This document shows positions 11,582-24,200 of a stretch of 64,000 nt of DNA, piece after piece (the first letter of the stretch is position 1; every line of letters begins with the position of its first letter). The notes beneath the pieces were generated by a model. It saw only the letters and a program-made list of their open reading frames with translations, ran no database searches and was not told the origin of the DNA. Source of the DNA: Mikania micrantha (Eukaryota; Streptophyta; Magnoliopsida; Asterales; Asteraceae); assembly GCA_009363875.1 (NCBI GenBank), contig CM018691.1:121769404-121833403 (forward strand). The letters are read 5' to 3'. Position numbers and translations under genes: made by a program.

Positions 11582-12449
11582 AATTGCATGTGTATGGTTG
11601 AGAAAATTGTATGAATGAGCCTGAATATGACTGCTTTGGTTTAAAGGAGATATGTGGCCTTTGTTAAAGCCAATGTTGGATTAACGAGTGTTGTGAATAG
11701 AATTCAGGTAAGCAATGAACTTGATTAGGTAAGCAATGAACTTGATTAGGAAATGATGATGTAAGGGACAATATAAAGGATTGTTAATTTAGATTCAAAA
11801 CGCTCTAGGTACGACTGGTGACAAATACTAGGTAACATTCAAGCTCAGCCAAGTTTTTGTTCTTTATTTTTCTTTTTGTTGCAATTAGTTATTTTCTTTT
11901 CCATTTTTTAAGGTCAATTCTATATACTAATTCAACTTTGAAGTCAACCCTTAATCCACTTGTAATTATCTAATATATTTAGAACCAGACATTGAACCTG
12001 TCATCTTACTGATTCACTAGTTGAACTGATCATATCGGATTTTAAAAATTAAATGAATCATAAATACTTAAAAAATATTAAAAAAATATAAAATTATAAA
12101 CACATTTAAAAAAGAGAGAATTGCATTTTTCCCCTTCCTAACTTGAAAAATTAGATATTTCCCCAACGTACAAAACTTTATTGGATAATATACAACGCTA
12201 CTAAAACAGGATTTGGGAAAATATGTAATTTTGCAAGTTAGAAAGAAGAAATATGTAAATATACCTAAACAAAATAATCATTCTTAAAAAATATAAGGTT
12301 TGGTTTTAATGCTTTATTTGTTGGATTTTAGAAAAGAAAAAAAAAGTGTATCTTAAAATTAATCCTGCTATACTTGACTTAAATCATTTCACACAAAACT
12401 TATGTTGAAACATTTACCAACTAAAAACACACATAAGATATAATTCTTC
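11582..12449. other. AT-rich flank, no gene seen
   Basis: It contains a perfect 21-bp tandem duplication (11706-11726 and 11727-11747). It also has a weak inverted pair around CCTAACTTG (12147) and CAAGTTAG (12234), which may be the remains of a small MITE. Confidence 0.5.
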
Positions 12450-13410
12450 AGTGTTTCATAGTTTAAGGATAAAACCTAAAAATTTTAAAGTAAAACTTAA
12501 AAGTTTTGAAAGTTGAAGGATAAAAATGACTAGTTGCAAGCTACCACCGACACTTCAAATTGAGACTTGGGATGAGTGGGTAAACTTTTATGAGTGAAAA
12601 TAACATGCTATAAAGTTTATAAATAAAACATAAAATTTTATGAGTGAAACATAATGATTTTGACATTAGGTGTAGGGATAAATCTAAACTTTAAAAATAT
12701 GAAGGATTAAAGTGACATTTTACAAATTCTAAGGATAAAACATATACATTTACGAGTGAAAGCTAAAAGTTTTGAAGGTTGGTGGATTAGAGTAGGATTG
12801 AAACCTAGAGTGACATTCTACAAAGTGTAAGAACAAAACCTTTAAGTTTATGAGTGAACTAAAGTTTTGAAGGTTGGTTGATTAGAAGTAGGATTGAAAC
12901 GTAAAGGTTTTGAAAGTTTGAGGGTTAGATATGGTCTGTTGGATATTGTCACAAACATTTTAAATTGATTATAGGAATAAACTTTATGTTCTAAAAACTT
13001 GCAAGGACCAATACATCAATCGACAAAGTTTACGGATAAACCTAAATGTTTATGAGTGAAACCCTAAAAGTTTTGACATTGAATGTAGAAGTAAACTTTA
13101 AACTCAAAAACTTGATTGGGGTCAAAGTGACATTTTACAAAATTTAGAGATAAAACGTACAAGTTTGATATTAAAACATAAAAGTTTTAATATTAAGTTT
13201 AAGGATAAAATTTAAAGTCTAAAAACCAAAGGGGTTCAAAGTGATGTTCTACAAATCTAATTATGAACATTAAAGTTTAGGAGTAAAATATAAAAGTTTT
13301 GATAATAAGTTTAGTGATAAACTTTAAATTCTAAAAGGATAAGAGTTAAAATGACATTTTATCAAGTTCATTAATTAAACTTTTAAAGTTTTGAAAATTG
13401 CATCTAATGG
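12450..13410. repeat. Degenerate tandem array, unit about 100-130 bp
   Basis: The same ordered words recur about eight times: GTGACATTTTACAAA, then (A)GGATAAAAC, then TTTATGAGTGAAA, then AAAAGTTTTGA followed by GTTG or TTAAGTTTA. Spacing and sequence have drifted, so this is an old AT-rich array. No coding potential is seen. Confidence 0.65.
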
Positions 13411-14251
13411 AGGGTCTTCAGTTCTATAAAAGAAAAGGTCAAAATAAAACAGAGAGAAAAACAGAGGCAAAAATGCAATAAAGAAAAGTTAAAAAAAAGT
13501 TAAGGTATGAAAGATTGAGAGCCAAAAAATATATATATATTTAATTAATTTCGGAGACTTGAACATAAATAAGAAAATGCTAGAAAAAAAACAAATAAAG
13601 AACTAAATAAAATAAAGAAAAGTTAAAAGAAAATAAAGAACGAAATATTAAGGAATAAAAAATAATTCAAAGAATATGAATACAATTAACAATAACTTAA
13701 TCAAAAAGTCGTACGAATCAAACTTGAAAATTAAGATTGAGTATATAACTTCTTATTTTTTGGTGGCCAACATTTTTATTATATTTTTATTTATTTATGC
13801 AAGTTTTAAAGGGTTTCTAATGAATTGGTTCTATAATTTTGTTTTATTATCATCATTATAATTGGTAACGTTTGTATTATGATTTAGATGTGTTGCAAAT
13901 TCTCACAACCCTTGATAAAAAAAAAATTAAGGCAGGGAACATCCACCACTAAAAGCTTTCGTCTGTAGTGCTTCTGTTGCATGTTTTTCACCGCAAAAAG
14001 GATGGCTAAGCAATTTCTTACATATTCAGCTTTGTTGGACTAATCTTGTAATTACTAAATAGTTAAGGGGTTAAAGTAGAAAGTTTAATTGTTTTAGATT
14101 TATTTAATTCAGTTTTTAAAGTTAAAGATAAGATTAGTTTTTGTTTGGATTAAGATTGTTTTGGTTAGCATGTTTTTAGGCATGTTTTTAGGGATAGAAA
14201 TTTGACTTGGTTAAGGTTGTTTTTATTATAAATAGGGTTAGATGTTTTGGT
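13411..14251. other. AT-rich flank, no gene seen
   Basis: Purine-rich A-tract sequence (13430-13680) is followed by plain AT-rich DNA up to the foldback element. The 61-codon frame at 13676 shows no recognisable features. Confidence 0.5.
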
Positions 14252-14260
14252 TTCATTGTA

Positions 14261-14834
14261 GGGATAACTCTACACAAATGTAACCAACTTTTCATATTAT
14301 CCTAATTAAGTCACTGGAACTTTTTTCTGTCCCAATTAGGTCACTCAACTTAGTATTGGTGTTCTAATCCTATATAAATAACCTGAATAGCAGGTTATCG
14401 TTAATTTTTTACATATTTAACTTATTTAATATGTTAAGTGATGATATAATCATTTGATAAAGTAAATAATAAATTAAAAATTATTTAAAATCATCCACAT
14501 TTACGCATGATATTTGAAAAAAGTTAAGTTTCAAACGTTAAATATTGACACATATTGTTTGAAAAACTTATTTTTTTCGAAAAATATTGCGTAAATGTGG
14601 ATGATTTTAAATAATTTTCAATTTATTATTTACTTTATAAAATGATTATATCATCACTTAACATATTAAATAAGTTAAATATGTAGAAAATTAGCGATAA
14701 CCTGCTATTCAGGTTATTTATATAGGATTAGAACACCAATACTAAGTTGAATGACCTAATTGGGACAGAAAAAAGTTCCAGTGACTTAATTGGGACAGTA
14801 TGAAAAGTTTGTTACATTTGTGTAGAGTTATCCC
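14261..14834. mobile_element. Foldback Mutator-type MITE with 9-bp target duplication
   Basis: The element is 574 bp and almost entirely inverted repeat. The left end GGGATAACTCTACACAAATG pairs with the right end CATTTGTGTAGAGTTATCCC. The arms stay complementary for about 250 bases each, with only a short loop near 14540. It is flanked by a perfect 9-bp duplication TTCATTGTA (14252-14260 and 14835-14843), the length typical of Mutator-like elements. It has no transposase, so it is non-autonomous. It lies 270 bases beyond the ICDH stop codon, possibly within or just past the 3' UTR. Confidence 0.9.
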
Positions 14835-14843
14835 TTCATTGTA

Positions 14844-15107
14844 CCTCAATTTTGATTCAATAAAGTTTTGTTTTTTTCTTGAATTCGTAATCTAATTTTG
14901 AGGATACCAGGCTTCAATTTGGCCAATTTAAACAAAGTTATATATAAATATATATGTGTGTGTGTAAGAAACTCGGTGACTTGTGATTTCAGGAGCTTCC
15001 CTGTGGTATGCATTGGTTATCCATATTCAAAAGCGTCAGTCAACGCATTGCCAGAAGAAATCAACAAAACATAAGCCTCCTCATGGATGTTGTGACCTGA
15101 TAGCACT
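14844..15107 (-). other. 3' flank / likely 3' UTR of ICDH
   Basis: These are the 264 bases after the ICDH stop codon on the minus strand. No separate gene is seen, and no clear AATAAA was fixed on the minus strand before the foldback element. The transcript end may therefore fall in that element. Confidence 0.4.
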
Positions 15108-15201
15108 TTAATGAACAGAGAGAGGTTGAAGCTTTGATTCCAGATTCTGAGCAACCGCATCAATGAACTCTTCTGTGTTCAAGTAGAATTCTCTTGATGC
15201 C
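15108..15201 (-). CDS. ICDH: ICDH exon 15 (C terminus)
   Basis: After GTTTTCAG it encodes ASREFYLNTEEFIDAVAQ and NLESKLQPLSVH, ending in TAA at 15110-15108. The 8.08-kb intron 14 lies between it and exon 14. Confidence 0.92.
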
Positions 15202-18200
15202 CTGAAAACACGCAATTATCTCAGTAGCTGCTCTGATAAAAAAACATCAAGAAAGTCAAAGCAATCATGTTGGTTCTTCAATATTTCTGGTGACATATGC
15301 AAGAACTTAAAAATGGACCCTCAGTACGTAAAAAAGTTAAGTACACTGATAGTTCTTGTGGTTTGTGAAAAGTAATAGCTTTAGGTACTGTGGGTAAAAA
15401 GTTGAAAGTTTGGGGTTCGTACTTTTAATTTTGTAACGAGTTTGGATATCAAGCCTAACTTTCGTAAAATATTCTGCTAAATTAGGATAAAAATAAAAAC
15501 TAAAACACCCTTTTATAACTAAAGGAACATTTATGTAATTTATTTTCCTTTAATCCAGGGACTATTTGTGTAACAAACTAAAAAACTATAACAATAATCA
15601 CATGGATCACTTTATCGTTAGATTCTTCCTCTGCTCGTGAACAAAAATGTGTGTTGAAGTTTCAGTATTTCGATTATGGTCTGTTTTTGTCATGATTTTG
15701 GTCATCTTATGAGCGCCAACACCTGCTGTAAGGTATCAAGACATGTGCTTCAACAAGATTTTGTTGATCTCCGCCCCTGTTAACGTTTAATTTCACCCAG
15801 AAAGATCCCAGCCCCTGTTGGACAATGATTTCACCCAGAAAAACACACACACACACGAATTTGTGGAAACCCACGACTCTTTTTATAAACTCTGAATAAT
15901 TGAAGCTAGTACAAGAAAACCAAAACCATCTAATCCTATTTATAATGAAAGACAAAACACAAAAGTCAAACATCTATCCCTAAAAAATTGCTAACAAAAA
16001 AGACAATCCAATCCAAAACCTATCTAACTTTAAACTTTAAAACTCAATTGGATAAACCAAAAAAAACAATTAAAAATCTGAACTTTCTAATTTTTAACCC
16101 ATAAATTATTTGATATTTACAAGATTAGTCCAACAATCACCCCCCAATCTTGTAATGCTCATTCCTTTATCACAAAAGTGCTGGCCCAATTTCCTTCTTT
16201 TTTCTTCTTTTATTTTTATTTTACCAACTAAATGGCCTCCAAAAATTCTTAAAAAATTACAGAAATTCTAAAATAGTATTTCTAATATTCTGTAAAAATT
16301 TGGGAATTTTTCAGAATTAAATAATATTATTTTTCTATTTAAATATTATTTGAATGGTTTTAAGCGTGTAGAAAATACTAAAACATTTCTAAAAATTCTG
16401 AAAAAATTCAAATATTCTATCAACTTAACTAGTTTAGTTATTTTGATGTTAGTTTAGGGCTTGTTCTTTCTTCAACAGAATCCTGAAAAAAAGAAGGAAA
16501 ACCCCTTCGGAATTCAATTATGCTCTTTGTCCCTATTTTCACAGAAAATGGAGAGGTGAATTGATGTACTTATTGGATCCGTTGCGACTAACGTGGCTCG
16601 AACCCGCAACGTCCGCCTTGACAAGGTGGTGCTCTTGCCTATTGAACTACAATCCCAGGGAAATAAGAAGAGATCTAACATAAATTTTGGACTCTTTTTA
16701 ATTCTCTCGTATCAGGTATTTCTTAAGAACAAGAGGGTTCTACCGATAGTAGATTGACAAATTGTTGGGCCGAGCTGGAGTAGACATATTGTCAACGAAT
16801 TTACAGTCCGTCCCCATTAACCACTCGGGCATCAACCCAACGCCTAATTCATTTTAGACGTTCCATAATCAACTTCCTTTTGTCTCCCAGGCAGAAATTT
16901 CATCAAAAGGTATGTTGTTATGCATGCAGGAAACCAGGACACATTGCAAGACATTGTCTACACATACTTGTTGAGTTCTTTTATGGAAAGAACCAAAAGG
17001 TTACACCTAAGGCTAGTCCCATCATTAAACAGAATAAGGTTGAAAAACCTTCCAAGCCATCATCATCTGGAGTCAAATTGGCCTTGTCCCTCCTTTGGTT
17101 TTGACTTTAGACACTCATAGGCATAGTGACCAAATTCTTCACAACTATAGCACTTAACCCGTAACTTTTCATGTTGCTCCTTTTGCTCTCTTCCTTGTTG
17201 ACCCTCACGGCCCATTACAACCCCAATATTTCTACCTTTCCCACGGTTTTGTTGGCAACAATCACAGCCACCACACCTTCCTTTCTTCTCTTTAACTTGT
17301 TTATCATTATGAACAAGTAGAAGTTCGTCACACACATCTCTAGCTAAGTATTCTTAGGGTTTCACACGCTTCTCATAAGCCTTTAAACGACCCATCACTT
17401 CTTCAAATGTCATATTCTCAATCTCAGAATATTTCTCAATTGAAGCCACGATTGGTAGGTATTTTGGAGGCATAGGATTTAAGAACTTCCTTACCCCTTC
17501 TTCTTCAAGTAAGGACCCAAGACTTCTATACTTAGATTGTATCCCACTCAATCTTCCCGCGAACTCATTCACGGTCTCGGTTTCCAACATCCTCAATGCT
17601 TCCAACTCACTCCTAAGTGATTGTAAGCAAGCCTTTTGAACCCTCTTGGCTCCTAAAATTTTGACCAGTAGTGCATCCCACACATCCTTTGGGAGAGAAC
17701 ATCTTCGGGTATTGATTGAAAAATCAAGCCTTTGCCATAAACTTGCTTCTCGCATCCACTCCTCTTGCCACAAGATCTATAGCTTCCTGCAACCCATGTG
17801 ACTGTTTCCATCATGATGGACCAGGCTGTGTAGTTTGTTGCGGTCAGCTTTGGGCAAAGCAAACTCGCATTGCCGGGCTCACTAACTCGTACAACGACTT
17901 CACCTGCTGGTCATGCCATTAGTTCACTAAATTACCAGATCAAAGATCAGAAAAACTCAGCTCCTCAATCTGTCACAGATTGATGTTACCCCTCAATTCT
18001 TGAATCACTCAAGATTGAAGCCAGCTGAAATTTTCACAGCCCCCCTTTACCTGCTTCAGCCCTCAAAGCTGTTGATTTCAGACTCTCACAACCCTCCTCC
18101 TTCGTTCAAACCTATCACAGGTAAGATTTAAAACACTTGAAGCCTTCACAGCTTCCTAGCACCTGAATCCAGCCCTCACAGCCTTCAACCCAAATTCGAA

Positions 18201-21200
18201 CCTATCACAGGCTCTTTTTTTTACAATCGTTCTAACTTGAATCGCACAGGTTCAATCAAAAACTTGATTCCTTCACCCAATCAGCCTTCGCAGCTTCAAC
18301 TGAATCAGCCCTTTTCTGGATTCAATTTGCAGCAGCTAACGTTCTTCCTTGGTGATCGGCACCACAAATTGATTCCACCTTTTGTACTCTGTTCTTCTGG
18401 ATCGAGCCTTCAACAGGCTCTGATACCAATTGTTGATACCAGCCCCTGTTGCCATTTAATTTCACCCAGAATTGAAGATCCCAGCCCTTGTTGGTTGATG
18501 ATTTCACCCAGAAAAACACATACACGAATTTGTGGAAACTCACAACTCTTTTTATAAACTCTGAATAATTGAAGCTGGTACAAGAAAACCAAAACCATCT
18601 AATCCTATTTATTTATAATGAAAAACAAAACACAAAATTCAAACATCTATCCCTAAAAAATTGCTATAAAAAAAAAAACAATCCAATCCAAAACCTAATC
18701 TAACTTTAAACTTTAATACTCAATTAGATAAACCAAAAAAAAAATTAAAAATCTAAACTTTCGAATTTTTAACCCATAACCTATTTGATATTTACAAGAT
18801 TAGTCCAACAGATTGAAGATATCAAGATTCAATTTTTGTTGCTGGGTTTTGTAGTTCTCGAACTGTTTGTGGTGGGATACAACTGAAGGTAATCGTTGTC
18901 AAAGCAAAGGGGCGATGGGTTTTGTAGATGTCGAACTCATTGCAAGTGGTTTTGTAGATCTCGAACCAATTGCAGGTGAAGCTGGCTCGATCGTCGAAAA
19001 CGACAACAAAGGAGCAGTTAACGACGGTGGGAGGAGGCTGAATCTGGAGACAAGCAAAGGTTGCAGATGGTTTATTGATTTATGGCAGTTTGATTGTGAT
19101 GGTCACCGTTGTCACCACCGAAGACCACTGTCACCAATCACTGTCATTGCCACCGATCACGAGCATCACTTTGATCCACAAGACCTTTCACCATTGTCAC
19201 TAATTCCCAATTTATTCATCCCAATTCCCATGGTTGCCCCTCTTTCCATGGTTAATCGATCTTGAAGTTTGAAGATGAAGGAGATGGTAGAAGTTTAAGA
19301 ACCCATTGAGATTAAGTTTACGTAAAATATGAACAGCCCTAGTGGTTTTTATTTATTTTTGGTAATTTAAAAAACTAGTAGGTGTACAAAGTGAAATACA
19401 CAAATGGTCATGTGATAAAATAATTGAAGGGTAACATTTTGCAGAAACTTAACAACAGTAAGTTTATCACTTGAGAACTCATTAAAAAATTAAAGGCACA
19501 AAACCTAACCCTGTTACTTTAAACCATAATACCCAAACCTATAACTTTTCACAAAACCCCAGAGGATCTATAACATCCTAAGAAAATCCTACACCAGTCA
19601 TGAATAGGAGAGATGTTGGCTTCATAAGGAATAATCTCCCCCATATACCATCAACATGTTTTGAACGCATTGGTTATGAATGAGAGGAGAATTTCACCGT
19701 TAAACTTGCATAGGTGACAACAATCCAGGGATGGGAGAACCTCCCTTGAAAGTTTTCACTTAAGCAACCAAAAGAAATTTTGTGGGATCCTAGTGAATAA
19801 AGCGCCATATTGGTGGTAAATGAGATATGATGTTTCAAATAGTACTAAGGTCACTCTTGTGTCGTTCGGGATGACAAGGCAAACCTCATACAAGGTGATG
19901 AGTCCCCGGGAGTGTTCAGATGGGCACCTTAGGCAAATCCCACATCCCGAAGAATATGGTGGGGCAAACCTCATCGAAGACAATAATTACAAAGGGGGTT
20001 GTTTGTAACACCCCTAGACAAATCCCACATTGATCGTGTACACTACACGAGAGATGTTGAGATTATAAAGTATGATCCGCCTCAAATATCATCAACACAT
20101 TTTGAGCGAATTGACTTCTAGTAAGCAAAGCACACAATAATTTTAACGTTATTTTACTTATTTTGAGAAAAAAACGTTAAAAGGGTTGGGATGATTAACT
20201 TCAAACGATAACTTTGAGACAGGGACTTCTTCGAAGCAGCCTCTCAATCCCAACTGGGATAAGGGTAAGGCTTGTCTTCATCCTTCCCCCCATACCCTAC
20301 TGAAGAGAATATACTGGGTAAGTATGTTTGTTTAAGCAAAGCATACAATATTGGTGGTAAATGAGGGTAGATGTTACACTATCTATGATAGGAATTGAAT
20401 TACAAAAAATAATAATGGTGAAATCAAAATGCTAATTATATTGAATATGAAGGAGATGATCACAAGGATCTACGATAGAAATATAACCACCTAAATGGTC
20501 CCAGGGCTATACCCTCCTCATGCACTGCAATGAGTCTAACAACTACCGATATATTTTCCTCACCCTCTAACATGACTAATAGTCCTTATTTCTAGAAATA
20601 GAAATTACACTTACCCCCTCCCACAATTACAAAAGACTATTAATTAACACCCTCGAATAAGATCTCTATCAATACTCCCTCCATAACCCAAGACCTGTCC
20701 TCAAGACTTGATTGGAGACTCCACAGCCTTCTGAATAACTCCATCCGAGTGAAAATTGTCCCTATGCTCCAACTGAAAATGTAGCCCCTCAAGTCCATCC
20801 GATTCATCATCCCCAAGTAACAACACACGAAGTTGACCCTCTGGGCACTTATGTGCTGGACTAAAGGGTTGACCACACTTGTAGCATAATCCTTTCTTGC
20901 ATCGTTCCTCCCATTCAGTGCGTGAAAGAGATCGAACACCCCTATCCCGTTGAAAAACTTGCCCCCCGTCAGTCTATGAAGACAATAGAGATTGTGGATT
21001 AAACGGTTGAAGGGAAGACTACCGGGCTCCTGGCAAACATACGAAGCCCTATCTTCCGTTTTTGGGCCTGATAATGTTTTCGGTTCCGAGTGGGCCAATA
21101 CCGATGACCCATCTGATTGGCCTCCCGCAAATGATCCATGAATATCAAGGTATCGGAAACGTGAAAGAGACACGTTTCCCAAGGAGGAATTGGGACGTAG

Positions 21201-24200
21201 CATCCCTTCCGCATCCTTTGCCAGGTACATCGACCCACCTCTTCACATCATCTTGTAATCCGGCGATAAAGTATCCCAGTGCCTGAGATTCCGGCAACCG
21301 AGGAACCAGAGACAATAGATACTCAAAATCGTCATTGTAATCATGAATCAAATCGCTCTGCTTAATCGTTGCCAATTGTTCATACGGGTTTTGAATCTCT
21401 AAACCACTGAATCGTTGCAGCAATTTCGATTGAAAATCAACCCATGACAATGAATCACGTACCTGAGCAATGATCGTAAACCAGTGTTGAGCAACCCCCC
21501 ACCATGCTCAATTGAGCCAATCGAATGCGTAAATCATCAGGGGTCTTGTTGATGTCAAAATAGAGGTTCGCGTTCTGAATCCAACCTTGAGGATCAAACC
21601 CACTAAATTCCAGGAGTTTAACTTTCTTTACTGCCCAGAGTAGTCCTGTCGGCGTCTCAGTTGGACCTGCTCCTCCACCGGAACCGGAAAAAACCCCACC
21701 AGAAGAGCCAGACATATCCATCGGTTGCTTCCCCTGAGTTTTCATCCACGCCAAAACCACCTTGCGGAATTCACGAGACTCATTGCTATCGTCAGTTAAA
21801 ATTGTAAGCGATGATCGGATGTCTGCAACATACTGTTGAAGCTGACTGATCTGTTGTTTCTGAAGATCTAAATGAGAAGTTTGATTCTCCATGATTGAAG
21901 AAACGAACAGGGGAACGAATTTAATCAAATCGTGAATTGAATCAAATTGGAATTTAAATTGAAATCGTGAATTGAAGGATACGAAGTGAATCAAATCGGA
22001 AACACGATGCGGAAATGGAAATCGGCTAATTGACGACGAAGCTGGAAAATCATCCGACAATTGTCGGAAATTGAGGAACGATGGCGACGAGTAGAACCAA
22101 TAATGATGAAATTGGAATCGAATTGAAGTTGTAGAACGGCAAGTCTGAGGCAGGTCAACCCGTTGATAGGAATTGAATTACAGGAAATAATAATGGTGAA
22201 ATCAAAATGCTAATTATATTAAATATGAAGAAGATGATCACAAGGATCTATAATAGAAATATAACCACCAAAATGGTCCTAGGGCTATGCCCTCCTCAGG
22301 CACTGCAATGAGTCTAACAACCACCAATATATTTTCCTCTCCCTTCTAACATGACTAATGGTCCCTATTTATAGAAATAGAAATTACAGTTACCCCCTCC
22401 CACAATTACAAAAGACTATTAATTAAAACCCTAGAATAAGATCTCTATCAATCTATGTAATTAACTATACATAAAAAAAATCATGTATCAACCATGATTG
22501 TGATAAAAATACACAAAACAAAATTATGGTGTTAAAATTTGGTTTATTCAAGTAGATCACTAATTAACAACTATTAGAATTCATATACTTAAGAAAACAA
22601 GCTTTATATCTTAAAGTAATCAGATTTCAAAAGTATATTTATTAAAAGAAAACAAAAGAAAAAAAAAACTATCTAGTTGTATGCATACGTATTTATTATA
22701 TCAAAAGCATGGATTCTGGTTTGCAGTTCACTAACTACAAAAGCCGTTTGGGCCCCTTCAGAGATGGGAACAGTGTTGTTGCACAGTCCGGGGGTTGGCC
22801 CTATCTTGGGGATGACTCAACTTGATATTTTTAGTTAATGACTTGCCAACCTTTATTTATTTTATTTTGCATCCCTAGATTTCTATTAGTGCATGAATAC
22901 TAAACCGCTTTTTAGGATCACCTCATCCATTGACATTCAAATGCTCCAATGCTAGAAATTTAAGTAACAGGTTGAAATAGATCATACTATACTATTGGTC
23001 ACCCCATTGATTCGAACACATTTTTTTTTATTTAATATACATAGTGTATTAGAAACAAACTTCGGATCCCGGATCCATTTTATCTAAAAAAAACTTTATT
23101 TGATGCTTTTGAGATTGAACATAAACCAGATTAGTTTTGTATGTAAATAAAATTGGTCGGAATTGCCACCTACATAAATATAGGAGACGACGATTTAGCA
23201 TGGCCAGCAACAATAAGTCAAATGGTATGTGTCACATTTAGAATCATACTTAATTTAATAAGATAAGTGTTAGTGATACGCACTTGGGTCCGTGGATTAG
23301 AATGGCAAGATCCTTGGTCATTTTTCCCAACTCAATTGTCTCGACACATGCACTCTCTAGCTTTTGAACAAAATCCACCAATCTCTCATTATTATCCAAC
23401 TTGGCTCTGAACAAAAAAAAGTAGTAATGGTAGAAACAAAACTTATAGTGTAGCAAAGAAGTTTAAACAAAAATGAACATTCTTAACATTAAGTTTTATA
23501 AGGAATGCTTATAGATGATAGACTAAACAAACCGGTGTTGAAGTCCTCTTGTCCATGCAAAAATAGAAGCAACACTGTTTGTGCTCGTTTCCTTTCCCTT
23601 TTGATGTTGCCGAAAATGACGGGTTACAGTCCCATGGGCTGCCTCTGCTTGCAATGTTTTCCCATCTGATGATAGCTGCAAACCATTATCTTATAGAATT
23701 AACATGAAATCCTAAAACAACTTTCTTGGGTAAAAATAAATATGTATACAAATCTTAACTCACCAAAACTGAAGTCATAAGTCCCAGAGAACCAAATCCT
23801 GTAAATAAAAAAAAAATAGACAGAGTCGTAAACGCCTGCATCATCATTCACTCGCTTGCAGCATTCCCTCGCAAAGAATGCCCATAGCGAATTAACAGAA
23901 CATCAGATAATAGCATTTTATAAGTTAGCTAATCATCTAATTCATAATAGGGGTGAGCATACAAAACCAATAACCAAGGAAAAAAACCGAAAATAACTGA
24001 AACCGACTTAACTAATCTGTCATGGTTGAGATAGGACCAAAACTAAACTAATCGGTTACGGTTTCCGACTTTCCGTATGCCCAACTTTCATAACTGAAAT
24101 AACCAAAACCGAACCGATAGCTATATATTTTTATGTATTTTCAAATGTTTTCCATTTATTTGAACCATGTTTTTATGTGTTTTTCATGTATTTGATGTAA

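Larger units (their letters stand above)
15762..18810 (-). mobile_element. Gag-only Ty1/copia retrotransposon carrying plastid DNA
   Basis: It is bounded by LTRs 15762-16135 and 18431-18810, which start TGTTGAT and end GTCCAACA. A PBS (GGCTCTGATACCA in plus reading) lies just left of the right LTR, and a purine tract (TGGGGGGTGAT on the minus strand) just right of the left LTR. Flanks GATTT/GATTG fit a 5-bp target duplication with one change. Inside there is gag but no integrase, RT or RNase H, so the element depends on others. The interior also holds a plastid insertion and an oppositely oriented zinc-knuckle fragment. It lies in ICDH intron 14 in the sense direction. Confidence 0.88.
15340..19575. 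mobile_element. Probable MULE-type element in ICDH intron 14 (bounds approximate)
   Basis: The left segment (about 15345-15600) and the right segment (about 19330-19575) are imperfect inverted repeats of roughly 200-250 bases. GTGGTTTGTGAAAAG on the left matches CTTTTCACAAAACCCC on the right. Further in, GTACTTTTAATTTTGTAACG matches a reversed GTGCCTTTAATTTTTTAATG. The copia element 15762-18810 sits inside, as does GC-richer sequence at 18820-19300 with a 132-codon frame of no recognisable family. Long terminal inverted repeats suggest a Mutator-like origin. The target duplication was not found. Confidence 0.45.

Noticed and set aside
16583..16838. Functional tRNA-Asp and tRNA-Tyr genes
   Set aside because: Several stem-breaking substitutions in trnD and a 12-base loss in the T arm of trnY. 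They are plastid relics.
18867..19265. 132-codon plus-strand frame
   Set aside because: No recognisable domain, His/Asp-rich codons from a GAT/CAC-rich stretch, inside a probable transposon. Kept only as a remark on captured sequence.
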